A stretch of DNA of 64,000 bases. Origin: Caecitellus pseudoparvulus (lineage: Eukaryota > Bigyra: Bicosoecida). The position numbers and the translations under genes are program-made. This document shows positions 43,801 to 56,200 of the stretch, one piece after another; the first letter of the stretch is position 1; each line of letters starts with the position of its first letter. The notes under the pieces are model-generated. The model did not search any database. It had not been told where the DNA came from and was given only the letters and a program-made list of their open reading frames with translations. The stretch lies in NCBI GenBank assembly GCA_965644315.1, contig CBFFRQ010000068.1, forward strand, positions 186,001 through 250,000. Reading direction: 5' to 3'.

Positions 43801-46800
43801 CGAGACTCTGCGTGTGGCAGTGGACGAGGTAGCGCCAGCAGAAGTGGTCACGCTGGAAGTATTTGATGAAGATGGCAAGAAGGACACCCCTCTTGGCACC
43901 GTCCGTGTGCCCTTGAAGGACATCCCCGTGGGCCCGGAAGAGAAAGGAGACCCTGTGTGGTACCCTGTGCACACAGACCCCGATGGCAAGAAGCAACAGG
44001 GGCAGCTCTTGGTGGGCATGACTTTCTACCCGCCAGGGGAAGAGCCCAAGGCTGCAGCTGGTGAGGATTCTCTCGCTGCTGGCTTGGACCTGGGCGATGG
44101 CTCGGCTGCTCAGTCTGGCCTTGCTGATGAATCTGATGATGAAGATGCCGAGGCCAAGCAAGAGAAGGACTTGACTGGACAATTGACCGTGCACGTGCAA
44201 GCGGCACGGGGTCTGCGGGACGCTGACTGGGCTGGCACCAGTGACCCGTTCGTTGTGGTAAAGGTGGACGAAGCCGAGCAGAAGACCGCAACTGTCAGCG
44301 GCACCACCGAGCCCGTGTTCAACGAGACCATGCAGTTCCCACTCACAGACGTCAAGCGGGGCAGTGTGTTGACAGCTGAGGTGTTCGATGAAGACGTTGG
44401 GGGAGGGCATGACTCACTCGGCACGGTGCACGTTCCCTTGGACAAGGCCATTACTGGCACGGACAAGGGCGAAGCAGAAGCCAAGTGGTACCCTGTGTAC
44501 TCAGATCCAGAGCAAACGAAGCAACATGGTGAGCTTCTCTTGGACTTCAAGTGGGACCCCGCCTGGGAACCAAACAAGGCGGAGGAGGAGGCAGCGGCAA
44601 AGGCAGCAGCAGAGAAGGAGGCTGCCGAGGCGGAAGCTGCTGCCAAGGCAGCGGCTGAAGCTGCTGCTGCTGCTGAGGCAGCTGCAGCAGAGGCAGCTGC
44701 CATCAAGATTCAGGCAGCAGCCCGTGGCCGCATGACTCGTGCAGAGCTGGAGGCGCAGCGAGCAGCTGAAGCTGAGCTGGAGGGCGGCGGGGAGCCTGAG
44801 CCGCGGTATGAGGGCCCTGATGAGCTGGACACTGCAGCACAGGCAACGCAGGTGGGCTTGCCCGAAGATGGACGAGTTTCGGGGACGCTTCTGGTGCAGA
44901 TCATTGCCGGCCGGGGGCTGCCGGACTCCGACGCTGTTGCTGCTACCAAGGGAAGTCAGCCGGTGCCGAAGGTTGACGAGTCCAAGTGCGACCCGTACGC
45001 TGTGGCCACTGTGCTGGGCAGCGACGAGACAGTGCGAGGGGAAGCCGCACATGACACTAGCGACCCGTCGTGGGACAATTCGTACATGATCGAGGTGAAG
45101 GATGTTCCTGTTCGTGAGGCTGCGTTGCGGCTGGAGGTGTGGGACGAGGACACCGTCGCAGCTTCAGCAAGGAAAGCTGCAGCGGCAGAAGCAGAACGCA
45201 ACGGGCAGGCTCCGCCCACCGCCGATGAAGATGGTGCTGATGACTTGCTGGGCGCCGTAACTCTGCCACTCGGGGACTTCTTGTGGCACAACGGCGTGGT
45301 TGAGGGGGAACTCGTGCGGCCCAAGGATGACAAGGCAGGGGAGTGGGTGAACTTGCGTGCACCACCCCTTGGGGCCTCGCCGCACTATGGGGACGAGGTG
45401 GGCCTGGTCAAGATCGCGTATGCGTGGCAGTGCACAGAGCGCACGGGAGAGGGGGCTGACGAAGCAGTCCCCGTGCCCGGCATGACTGATGATGAGGCAG
45501 CTTCCAAGATTCAGGCGCTGGCCCGTGGACGCAAGACCAGGCGCGAGCTCGCTGAGGCAGAAGCTGAGCGGAAGCAGAAGCTTGCGGATGAGGCGGCAGC
45601 AGCCGAGGCGGCTGCGGCGGCCGCCGCACAAGCGCTCAAAGAAGAGGAGGCAGCCATCCGTATCCAGGCAGCAGCGCGCGGTCGCATGGGGCGCAAAGCA
45701 GCCGATGACGCCCGGCTGGCCAAGCTCCGCGCAGAGGCTGAAGCGGCACAGGCCGCCGCCGCTGCTGCAGCCGCCAAGCTCATGGCCGAGAAGGACCCTC
45801 TGAACGAGCAGGCCCGCCAGGCACAGCGCCTGCTGCCGAAAGACGCTGTGGTCTCGGGCAATGTCCTGCTGTCTGTCAAGGACGGTGCGGTTCCCGCTGG
45901 CGCCGCTCCCAAGGTGCGACCCTCCAAGGCAGACCCGTTCCTCCTCATGTACGTGCTGGGTACGCCAGAGCTTGCTCAGAGCGACACGGTCGCAGACACG
46001 ACTGAGCCGGTGTGGGATGGCACGTACATTGTAAAGGTGGAAGATGCCCGTGTGCGGGACATGGTGCTGCGCGTTGAGGCTTGGGACGAAGACACCGTGG
46101 CCACGGAAGCTCACACAGCCTCAGGTGCGCTGCTTCCGCGCGCGAGCGGCGCCCCGGGCGGGGGGCCCTTGCCTGGCCAGGAAGAGCCACAGGACAAGCT
46201 CCAGGGTGTGGCCGTGGTGCCGCTAGGTGCCCTCGCTTGGCACCAGGGTGAAGTGGGGGGAGACATTGTCCGGGTGGACGATGGTGCCATGCTGCGCCTA
46301 CCTCTACGCCAGCCCCTGCCCAACCCGAGCGGAGATCCGTCCAAGCAAGAGTATGGCGAGGACACCGTCGGCTTCGTGAACTTGTCATACGGCTGGCAAG
46401 CTGATAAGCGCGCTGGGGGTGGTATTGAGGACGCCAAGGAAAAGGCAGCCACGGCGCCGGAGGGCCCCGAGGGTGACGCTTTGCGTCAGGCCGCAGACCC
46501 AACCTTGCAGCATGCCCCACTCCTGCTGCAGACTCCGCTGGATGACAAGCTGCTGCTTGCCGTGGAAGATGCAGTGCAGGCCCCTCCGGGAGGTGAAGGG
46601 GACGCGGCTCGCGCGGCAGCTGTGAAGACAGCAGCCACTGGACGAGGCAAGGGCGCAGTCACGGTGTCCCTGCTCGAGGCAGACCGCGTGCCTGGAGTGG
46701 AGGACCCCAGGTCGAGAGGACCAGCTGGCAAGTGGTGTGTTGTACCTTTTGTCGGGCTGGCCTCCTCCACACCAGCTGTGGGTGGTGGAGAGGACCCTGC

Positions 46801-49279
46801 CATTGGCCCACACCGCCACGCAGGAGCTCCGCGCAAGGCGGCGGGGGGTGGTGCGCGGTGGCCGCAGGATTTCGTCCTGCCCGTCGATACGACGGCTCGG
46901 GACACGCCGCTTGCTGAAGGCGTGGTGCTGGTTGGTTTGGCACCCGCCGGCGAGGAGGGTGCCCCCGAGTCCGCGCCTGTGACTGCTGTGGCGGCTGTCC
47001 CTCTGGGAGCTCTGATGCAGGAGGAGGGGTCGACAGAAGGCCCCAGAGCAATCTCAGGCAAGTGGACCCTCTTGGACCCTGACACGCTGCAGCCGCTGGA
47101 AGATGGCGGTGATGTCACGCTGAATGTGGCGTTCAGCCCAGGGGACGATGCCTTTGACGATGCAGTGGCGTCAGGCGGCGCCGGGCCGGCGCCGGGGCCC
47201 ACCCCAGAAGAGCTGGCTGAGGAGGCCCAGCGCCGCGCAGCTGAAGAAGCTGAGGAGGCTGCCCGCAAGGCAGCGGCAGAGGAGGCTGAGGAGGCTGCTC
47301 GCCGAGCAGCAGCTGAGGAGGCTGCCCGCAAAGCAGCGGCAGAGGACAACCCTCCGAACCCAGACGAAACTGCAGCCGCCACCGGCGTGGATGCCTTCTT
47401 GGAGGGTGGCAGCCCAGAGGCCTCCCGGCGGTCCACCCGGAGCAGGCGGAAGAACCGGCACCAGCCACCGGAAGTGCCCGCTGAGGCCATGTTTGGTGTG
47501 GGGACGGGAGTGGGGACGGGGTACCCCAAGCAGCTGCTGCCGCACCGCACAGCAGAGGAAGTGGACGCCACAGCAGACCGCTTCCAGACGCCAGGGCCGG
47601 GCTCGTACGCGCCGACGACCGACGCCCGCGGCAAGAGCGTCGTCTTCGGCGCAGAGGCCTCCGCCCACACCGCGTCCATGTACACGACCGCCGCCGAGTG
47701 GGATTTGATTCGCCAGACCAAGGGCCAGCGGGCCATCTCCCCCGCTTCGGCTGCCGTCATCGCGACGTCCTCCTTTGCCCACACGCCGTATGCGCATGGG
47801 GAGGGGACCCGGCCCGTGAGCCGGGGACAACGCCAGGCCGGCACAGGCGTGTGGGGGCACGCCCACCCCAAGGGCGCCTTCTTCGGGTCCACTGCCAGGC
47901 CGTGGCAAGCGCCAGCTCAGGGTGACGGCGTGCCAGGGCCTGGCTCCTACGCGCACGCTGACGCGACAGGGCTGCCGTCTGGGGTGCGTGCTGCCAAGCG
48001 CAAGGTGCGGCGTCGCCGTGGCCCTGACGGCACTGTGCGCACTGAGTATGAGGGTCCCACCGCCGGCCGCAGTGTGGACAGCACCAAACGGAACGCGCCG
48101 GGGCATTCATTCGGCTCTGCGCCCCGCATGCCGCGCAACGCGTGGGGTGCCAACGAAGCGGGGCCCGCCCCTGGCGACCACCAGCACGCTGACCGAGCTG
48201 TGCCCAGTCTGCAGCGTGGCGCCCGGCGCAAGGCGGGTGGGAAGGCGCCCCGTTCCGGCACAGGCCGCAGCGTTCGAGAGCGCGCGGCAGAGCACCCCAT
48301 CGGGCGCGGTGTGGGTGCGCTCAGTGACCGGCGGCGCGCGCCTGGGTACTCCTTCGGGCGTGCTGCACGTGAAGGCCCACGCAACCGAGACAGGGAGACC
48401 TTCCCTGCGCCGGGCGTGCACCAGGGCCCTGGCTTCAACTCCAGCATCGGCGCCAGCGCGCACGATGGGCGCCCGGACACGGCCCCCGATGGGCACGGCC
48501 GCACTGAGTACGATGATTACTCGCGCTACCCCTCCAGTGAGAGCAAAGCCCCCACCCGCGGCTCGCTCAGTGCACGGGAGCGTGTGGTGGGGCACACGCC
48601 AGCTCCGACCTTTGGTCGCGCGCCCCGCGGCATCAACCCAGGCGATGAAGATGCCTATGTGATGGACCCATCCGCGTCGTCTGGTGTGCGTGCCGCGCGG
48701 GCATCGAAAAAGTACTACGACACAGGGCCGGCGCCAGGGGACCACACTCCCCAGGATGACATGCAGTCGGCGCTGCGGCAGTCTGCTGCCACCCGGCGTG
48801 GCGCCGCCACGTCCTTTGGAGCCGAGGCCCGCTTCGCGCCCTCTGCATCACAGCGGGACCAGGCGGCTATGCCTGGCCCGGGGGCGCACGACGCCCACCT
48901 CGTCATGGCTTCGGGTGACCCTCACCTGGCACAGGACACGACCGTCCTCGTGCCTGAGCGCCGCTCGCGCCACGCGCCACACCCACCGAGCACGACCTCG
49001 GAGCGGTACTCGCAGTCCTCTGTCGGGCGCGCACCCCCCCAGCGCTCGGGCCGCTCCATGCGCTCGACGGGCGCGTCCACGGCGTCCAAATTCGCAGCGC
49101 CGCCAGATGGCGCAGCTCGCGAGTATGTCGTGCGCCCGGGACACGCCGCTAGCTCTGCCAGCCCCAGCCGGGGCCGGCGGCCGCCAGCGTACTCCTTTGG
49201 TACGTCCACTCGGGAGCACCCTTTCCTGAGTGAGGGTAGGGAGAAGTCGTATGGCTCGGCGTGGAAGCCCAGGCTGTAG
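37853..49279 (+). CDS. Giant multi-C2, IQ and STPGR (SHIPPO) repeat protein, probably ciliary
   Basis: Exons 37853-38264 and 38439-49279, with a 174-nt intron (GTAAGT...CTCAG, phase 1), give 3750 residues. About 14 tandem C2 domains run from 37862 to about 47140. The first (37862-38240) lacks Ca-binding Asp residues. Domains 2-11 mostly keep them: KDADFFGKSDPYV in the first loop and MDEDGEKDGSLGE in the third. Domains 12-13 (44875-46400) have inserts, and a 14th (46645-47140) is degenerate. Ala/Glu/Lys coiled-coil spacers separate them. Three IQ motifs (IKIQAAARGRMTR, SKIQALARGRKTR, IRIQAAARGRMGR) lie at 44698-44760, 45505-45560 and 45652-45710. From 47590 to the end are STPGR-type repeats such as PGPGSYAP, APGHSFGSAPR, APGYSFGRAAR, PAPGDHTPQ and PAYSFGTSTR, as in ODF3/CIMAP proteins of flagella. 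The inference is a Ca/calmodulin-responsive, lipid- or protein-binding axonemal protein. Confidence 0.9.
39486..39879 (+). repeat. C2-encoding repeat unit A (394 bp)
   Basis: First of four nearly identical 394-bp units inside the giant C2 gene, coding a complete C2 domain. Distinguishing bases are c at 39571, t at 39601, c at 39703 and t at 39860. The following linker begins TCCGGTGTCGGCGCAG, shared with unit D. Confidence 0.95.
40083..40476 (+). repeat. C2-encoding repeat unit B (394 bp)
   Basis: Same length as unit A and nearly identical. Variant bases are t at 40168, c at 40198, t at 40300 and t at 40457. The following linker begins GCCTGTCAGTGCACAG, shared with unit C. The start lies 597 bp after that of unit A. 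Confidence 0.95.
40764..41157 (+). repeat. C2-encoding repeat unit C (394 bp)
   Basis: Variant bases are c at 40849, t at 40879, t at 40981 and c at 41138, plus a private change (GTTGTGGACGAG) near 41103. The linker is of the unit B type. The start lies 681 bp after that of unit B, across a longer Ala/Glu spacer. Confidence 0.95.
41508..41901 (+). repeat. C2-encoding repeat unit D (394 bp)
   Basis: Variant bases are t at 41593, c at 41623, t at 41725 and c at 41882. The linker is of the unit A type. The start lies 744 bp after that of unit C. Confidence 0.95.
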
Positions 49280-49345
49280 AGGCCTGACAATGCAACGTGA
49301 CCTCGTGAGCTGACCATGGCGTGGGTGCTGGACAGGAGCGTGCAT

Positions 49346-49861
49346 TTACAAGGCACCGTCATTGTGGCGCAAGAACTTCGACCGCGGCATGCCAGTTGAC
49401 AGGCCAGACGTCCTATAGTTTCCGCTAGACGCAAACTCCTGTGCAGCCAGAGACGCAGGCAAGCTGAGCCGCGCCAGCCGGCCAGCCTCACGCAACCGCT
49501 CACCTTTGAGAAACGCCCGTGCTTCGCATGCTTTGGCTTTTCCACAACATGAACCACGCCTGTTGGAACGACCCCGTAGCTCCCGGATGAGGTTTGGTAT
49601 AGGGGGTGCTGCCTTTCCTTCTTCTGCTTGTAGTACTCTGTCGCAAAAACGCCCGCAAGGATGAAACGCAACCGAAACTTCTCCGGGCTACGGGCAGCCA
49701 CCCAACGCACCGAACTTCTCTTCCAGAGTCAGCTCATCATACGACTTTTCCATCGGCTGAGTCGCCGCAAGGTACTCCTTCATAGCTTCAGGAACCTCAT
49801 GGGGCTGCTGCCCAGCAGCAGTTGCGCTTGTCGCTTGCGCTGCGCCTGGCTCGGATGCCAT
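49346..49861 (-). CDS. PIERCE1/2 (UPF0691, C9orf116) homologue, axonemal microtubule inner protein
   Basis: A small three-exon gene: 49861-49711, 49637-49504 and 49438-49346. Introns are 73 nt (GTGCGT...CGACAG, phase 1) and 65 nt (GTGAGC...GCACAG, phase 0); the product has 125 residues. The N-terminus is MASEPGAAQATSATAAGQ. The core joins LTLEEKF to EYYKQKKERQHPLYQTSS, then GSYGVVP and HGRFSK, then EFASSGNYRTSGLSTG. This follows the PIERCE pattern (PEKF.GY...HP.YRTSS..YG...P, then a FS...GMYRN.GLNT-like end). PIERCE proteins sit inside the lumen of ciliary doublet microtubules. Agreement of phase at both junctions and of three separate conserved blocks makes the model strong. It converges with the giant C2/STPGR gene (66 bp between stops) and diverges from the HEATR5-like gene. 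Confidence 0.85.
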
Positions 49862-50248
49862 TGCCAGGTGTAGCCAAGGGAGTGGGGCTTCTATCTCGAA
49901 GACGAGAGCGTGCAGTTGTTGAGCGGTAGAGGTTGTGTGTGGGCGTTGTTCCGAGTGTTTTTGTCGATCGCTTAGAATGGTAATACGTAGCTTGCGATGC
50001 CAGTATTGGACCAAATTTGGCCGTGCGTGCAGCACATCATGCTCTTTGCTTTCTTCGCAGAGGGCAAGCGTTGGGACCCACTTCGCGTGCTCTTTGCAAC
50101 AACAACGAATACAGCAAATCCCCACAACCCAAGAGTTCCTAGCCGCGCACCCGGCAGGCCTTGCCTGCGGTTCGAGGGGCTGTTGGGCCGCGCCGCCTCT
50201 GCAGGCTTGTGCGAGAGGCGTGTCTGTGACCTGGCTCGCTGAGCCAAG
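49862..50248. promoter_or_regulatory. Divergent intergenic region between PIERCE and HEATR5-like genes
   Basis: 387 bp between divergent starts, expected to serve as a shared promoter region. Frames on both strands are partly open but resemble nothing. No named element was recognised. Confidence 0.35.
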
Positions 50249-53200
50249 ATGGCCAACTTGCAAGCATGTTTGGAAGAAGCGAAGGAACTGGTCACAGGCT
50301 CTAAAGAAGCCGATGCTTCCTCTCAGTTCAGGCTTTCATGCCTTTTGGAAGCTGCCTTTGGGGAGCTGCACCAGGTCAGCGCCAAGGTGTGTCTGCGGAA
50401 GTAGGCCGGGCCATCCTCTGCAGCTTGCAAGACACCTTTCTGCCGTCTGCCTACATGCAGGACATCAAGGGCAGCATCTGCAACACCCTCACAGAGTGCC
50501 ACGATGCATGTCTGACTGAGAGGGGCCTCACTTTCCTCTGCAGAGCCAGTCGGTCATCCCTGGCCCGAGTTGCCGCAGCGGCCTGTGGTCTTGCTGCTGA
50601 TGGCTCTCGGCGTGGCGAGGCACTGCTGCAGCAATGGACGCGAACTGCATTCGAGCGGAGCAGCTCACCGGCCCTGAAAGCGTGTGTACTGCGCCTCAAG
50701 CGTGCTCTCGCCACCCTCGCTAGCAAGCTGCTCCGCCCTTGCGCAGCCTGAGCTTGGAGCTGCTGGGCGCCTCCCTCTCACATGGCTTGGCTGCTGCGGT
50801 GAGCCGCAAGGCAGTCGCAGCCTTGGTCGTGCCACTGACCAAGGCACTGAAGTCAGCAGGCCCAGAGGCACTGGTTGGTGCCACTGTGACTGCCCTCGCT
50901 GCTGTGCTGCAGGCGCTCGAAGCTCAGCCTGACCCGGCCCTGGACCTGAGCGCTTGCTTGGGCTCGTTGTGCAGCGTGGTGACCAAAGACAAAGCGTCAG
51001 CGGCACTCAGACGATCCGTTGGCAGTGCGCTCACCGCTGCTGTTCCGGCGGTGCTTGCCAGTGGTTGGCGAGCTGCGGGGGCCTGGAAGTCTCTCCCGCC
51101 CAAGGGGTCCACGGACGCTCCGCGGACAGGCATGTTCGACGCCGCCCCCGTCCCTGCGCCGGGGTCCACCACCGTGCCAGGGGCAGCCACTCACATCGTT
51201 GAGGCGTGCCTGGCTGGGATGTGCGCTGCAGAGCCCGGCGTGCGGCGGGTGTGGGCTGCCACGTACGCAGGGTGGCTGGCCGGCAGCGTCCTGCACAGCT
51301 TGAAGCACGGCGCAGGCGGACTGCAGGGCGGGGAGACGCCGCCTCGTGAAGCACAGGACGGAGAAGGGAGCGATGATGACGCTGAGCCCGACAGGCCTCT
51401 GGACCTCCCTGCAGCTCTGGTGGCTGACGCGCACGCCTTTGGGCTCACACCGAGTGCGTGGGCGAGGCTGTGGGGCATGGACGCAGGCAGCGCAGACCGA
51501 GCCCGCCACCGAGACATGTCCGTGAGAGCGAGTGCTGGGAGTGCAGATGGGGATGCAGGCACGCCCGGCTCTGCCTTCGCTGGGGCTGTGAGCACTGGGC
51601 AGTCCACCAGCGACAAGGCAGCAGTGTCGCAAGGACACAGGCGGGGGTCGGATGCTGGTGCTGGCAGCACATCAGGGTCAACGTCCCGGCTAGGCCGACT
51701 TGGAGGCCTGTTCTCCCGCAAGAAGCGCGGGCTGGACGCTGCCTCCCTGCAGCAATTAGAAGCAGCCGCCTGGGTACGGGGGCTCGCTCCCCACCAAGCG
51801 CTCCTGCTCATCTCATTCCATATGCGGGCTGGCCCCCCTCCCAGCTCAGTCAGCCAAGGGTGGGCCACCATTGACGGTAAGTCGGGGGGGCCAGGTCACG
51901 GAGCAGCCTTCAGGGGATCTGGCTGGGGCGGCGGCGCTGTGCTGTCAGCTGCGGCGCAAGCAGCACACCCGGCAGCTGCCAACCCAGCTGCTCAGCAAGC
52001 CATGTTTTTGCAAGCCTTGGGCTTGGCAGCGACGCTCTTTCTGCGCAGCGTGCGCATGGATGCCATGCAGCACGCTGACGGCACGCTACCGCTCGTCTTG
52101 CTGGCCACGCTGCGGTGTGGGTTGTCTCCACGCCCTGCCGTCTGCACCCAGGCGCTGGCTGCTTCCGAACGCCTGGGAGCCTCTCTTGGCGCCCCAGGAG
52201 CTGGATTGCTCCTGGCTGGGGATGCAAGTGCCGGGAGTGACGTGTTTCACCCCCCCCCTGGCCCCTGTGACGGGGCTCCATGGGGCACGTCCCCCCTTGG
52301 CGAGGATGTAGAGTGGGGCACTGCCGGGCCACTCGCTACTCTCGCTCGCGCAGGCTGCGTCAACATGGTGCAGCGCGGACTCTTGGCAAGTCTGGGGAGC
52401 CCCGGGAGCAAGGACAGCCCGGGCTGGTGCATGTGGGTCGACACATTGGTGCAGCACTTGTTGGAGGCTGTTCTGCGGGGCCTGCGGTGGGGCTTCGCTG
52501 GCGATGTATTTGGACTGTCTGACACTTGCCCAGCCCCCAGCGTCCTCTCTCCCGTGGCAAGCTGGGAGCAGGGGCGAGGAGGTAGGCCGCTGGGCCCTGC
52601 TTCCTCTGCCGGGGCTTGCTCCGGCGGGCTACGTCGCAACCACCCAGCAGAGGCTTCCTGTGTGCTCCCTGGGACAGGGACGCCAGCTGAGCTCGCTGCC
52701 ATGGCTCCAGCCATGCCCTGGGCGGAGGGTCTGACACCCAACATGTGGCTTGCCGCATGCAGCGCGCTGTTGGCTGCGCTACCACACGCATCGGCCGCAG
52801 TGGCCTCGTCCTCATCGGGGGCCTTGCTTTCCCACTTACTGCCGTGTTCCTGCGTGGCGAGCAGCCTGCTCCCACCCGGGGGACGCGTGTGTCTGAACCC
52901 AGCTGCACGGATTGCGCGGGTAGCTGGAGGGGCTGCACCGATACCGCAGCTGCCCTTCACCGATGCAGCTGCCGTCGCTCCCGGCGATGCGCCTCTTTCC
53001 CACGTCTTTGCTTCTCCGATCCCCGCGATTGCCAGCGCTGGGTTGTCTTTGCTGGCCTGGGCGCTTCCTCACCATGTCACTGCAGTTCCCGCAGTTCTGC
53101 GGGTCGCCCTTTCCACGTGTACTGGCCTCGCCTCTCTCGTGGGGTCAGAGACATTCCATGCTTCCGCTGCAGCTGCGGCGGCTGCCTCTGTCATGTCTCA

Positions 53201-56200
53201 AGCCAAGCAGCACGGCTTTGTGTCAGGGCCTGGATCCAAGTCAGGCGCTTCTTCCGACAACACATCAGGTACGGTCCCCCTGCCGCCTTCACCCGACTGT
53301 GGTCCTTTCCAAGGGCCTGCTGCAGCTACAGGGGGGTTCAGCTGCCCTGGTTCCACAGGCGGAATGGCCAGTGGCTTGTCGGCCCTGCAAGCGCCAGAAG
53401 CAAGCAAGCTGCGCCAACTGGTGGGCGCGGCAGCAGTGGTGGCCTGTGCCGTCGGCGCATGCGTACATGCTGGCCCGCTTGCCATAGCAGCGCCTCGCAT
53501 CCAGGAGGCCGCCCTTGTTTGTGTGGCGGGGGCGCTGCCAGGTATTCTGGACGCAGCGGTGCAGCTGGTCACAGCGCATCGAGGCGTGTCACCCGCCTTC
53601 GCTGGTGGGGAGGTCGCCGCCATCGGGGCAGCGTTGCCAGGGGGGGTGAACGAGTCAGGCGTCGTCCCGTGGACGAGTCATGGCACAACGCCCAGCGGAG
53701 CTGCCTGGGCCACAGTAGCAGCAGATGCCGTGCGAGCCGAAGTGGCTGCTGCGTGTGGAGTGGCTGGGTGGAGACTTTGGGCAGCGCTGGCCTTGGCCCC
53801 TCGAGCCTGGTGGGCAACAGATGATCGTTCCCGCACATTTGCTCGCTTGCTGGAAGTCGAAAGTCGGTGTCTGCACGAGGGGCAGGAACCAAGCAGCGAA
53901 GACATCCATGCATTGTCGCCGCTGGCTGCAGGCACACTGAGGCTGTTGGTGGGAGCCCCTGGGAAAGGGCCAAAGCCTGGTCAATTGCGCGATACGCTGG
54001 CCACTATCGGCCCGTCTACTAGCTGCTCCGGCCCTACCGATCCCAGTTGCCTGACCTTTGAGTCGCTGGTTCGTGCACCGGTTGCTTGGAGGTGGGTTGC
54101 GGTGGCTTCAGCGGCTCGAGCAGCAAGCCTCATGCTGCACAGGCACGGTGCCACCCTTGGCCAGATCGACTCCACCTGGCTTGGCCCCTTCATGAATGCC
54201 TTGACTCACACAACGTCCCTCCTGACTGCTGGGGTGGCACTGCCCGGGTCTGCGTCTGCCATGCTAGCAGATGGATCACCTGGCTCGGGAGGCAAAGAGG
54301 CATCACCACACCCTCTACCAGCTGCACTATCAGCACACTTGGCGTCCAGTTGGGCTTGCCCGGCGATCCGCCTCGTGGGGGAGGGCGTTCGTCACGTCGC
54401 AGGGGTGATGTTGGCCGCCGTCGCTGCTCTGCCGGTCACGGCCCTGGGGGCGTCGCCAGCTGCCCTGCGTGCCCACGCGCTGCATGCCTCGATAACGAGC
54501 ATATCAGGCGGTTCTGTCCAACCAAGAGCGAAGTCCAGCCCATCTCCCCGGCCTGTAATGTCTGCTTTGGGGCTCTCCCTCCGCGTGTGCCTCGGCGTGC
54601 CAGAGACACCAGTGGAGGCCTTGTCCCTATTCCCAGCGGATGCAGTGCTGGGTCTTGGGCAAGCTTCAGTTGCTCCGCCGGGGCAGACATACTGGAAGGC
54701 TGCTCGCCTGGCTCTGGCGGCGGCTGGTCACCCGCTGGGAGCTGGTGCGTCGCCGGGCACTGCGTCTGGAGGAGCGTGGCCGCTGCCAGATCCCGTCTTG
54801 GGCGCGGGGTCCAGCCCTGAAGCCGGGCACTTTTCTCCTGTGCATGCAAGGCTCTTCACCCTTGACCAGCCATCGGGTGGGTGTGCTTTTGATCAAAGTT
54901 GGGGGGTCTGGACTGGAGCGCTTCCCCCCACGCTGCACTGTCCGCCCCCTCACTTGCTGGGCAGTCCCTCGAAACTTCCAGTTGGTTTGCGGCACGGCGT
55001 GGAAGTGAGCGCTATTCTTTTGGCATCAACTGCGCGGACATCTCTTGTGCAAGCTGGAGCTGTGCAGGCGTGCCCCAGCCACGCACGAGCTGCCACTGCT
55101 TTGCACAAGTTGCTCCCCAGCGGCACGTTGATCGGCGTTGGTAGCGCCGGTGAAGTCACATGGGACGGTGTCCTGTCCAGCCTTGCACTGCCAGACGCGA
55201 GGGGCGTGCAACCTGGGGTTTGGGGATTGACACCCCCTGAGTGGCTGAACGAGCACTCCTGGAGCCAATGCTGGGCCCTGCATTCCTCGCGGCTGTCCGC
55301 TCAGTCGAGCAGCGCCCGCCTTGGGGCTGCTGCTCTGGCTGCAGGGACAAAGCTGTTGTCCAAAGCGACAGACCAAGCGAAGCATGCCCTGCTGTCAGCG
55401 CTGCTGTGGCCCCTGAAGCCTGCAGGTGCTCGCGTCGCTGCCGCTACTTCGGGGCGCTTCACCCTGCACCCAGACGTTGCTGTAGGCCCTGCTCGGACGC
55501 TCATCGCTCGACTAGGGGTGGCGGCGGTACTGCAAGTGCTCGCAGACACGACCAATCTCGAGCACAAGGCAGCATCACCTTCCCCCTTGCCGCCCTGGCT
55601 GCCTGCTGTGCGAGGCATGCTGGGGGCCGGGGTGGGCCACGTGGATGTTGCTGTGCGGCGGGCCTCGGCGCAGGCACTGGGGGAAGTTGTTCGCCTCGCA
55701 GGGCATGTTCGTGGAATGGCCCAGCGCCTGCTCACCACCGTGCACAAGCAACTTGAAGCGGGAAGCGACATGTCTTCGGCAGTTCACTCGGGCGCGCTGT
55801 TCGCTCTTGCAGCAATGCTGCGTGGTGCGCGCGCTGTTGGTGGCCGCCGAGGGGTGCACCTGGACACTGCATGCGTGCAGAATGTTCTAGCCACTTTGTT
55901 TAAGGCTTGCACAGAGGTGAAGCAGCCGTTGCGGAGTTGGGCGCTTCACTCGTGGGTTGTCGCCTTGCAGAGCTTGCCTCCGCGGCTGTCCAGTGAGCCG
56001 TACGTTGCGTCGACCCTCTCGTTGCTCGAGGCACACACCGTTGCCTCGGGGGCCGTTGGTGCCGACCCCCCACCTTGCTCATTCATCGACGATTCAGCCT
56101 GTTCAGCAGCCGGCAACAGCGTGTGTGTACTGTCCCAGGGCGCCAGCGCGGCGGCGGGTGCTGTGTTCGAAGGAGGCGCCGCTTCGGGGCACTGGTTGTC

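Noticed and set aside
46486-47892. 468-codon open frame on the minus strand
   Set aside because: Antisense to the C2/IQ/STPGR gene; Ser/Ala/Pro-rich shadow translation only.
49638-49710. A 28-nt intron option inside this span giving NPEKFR
   Set aside because: Attractive match to the family, but the length is far below the other introns here; the 73-nt option uses a better donor and also fits the family.
50150-50180. GGTTCGAG resembling a tRNA B box
   Set aside because: No matching A box, acceptor stem or cloverleaf around it.
49688-50263. 191-codon minus-strand frame as a single gene
   Set aside because: Only its last 50 codons match the PIERCE N-terminus; the upstream part is the divergent intergenic region and the true downstream part is reached by splicing.
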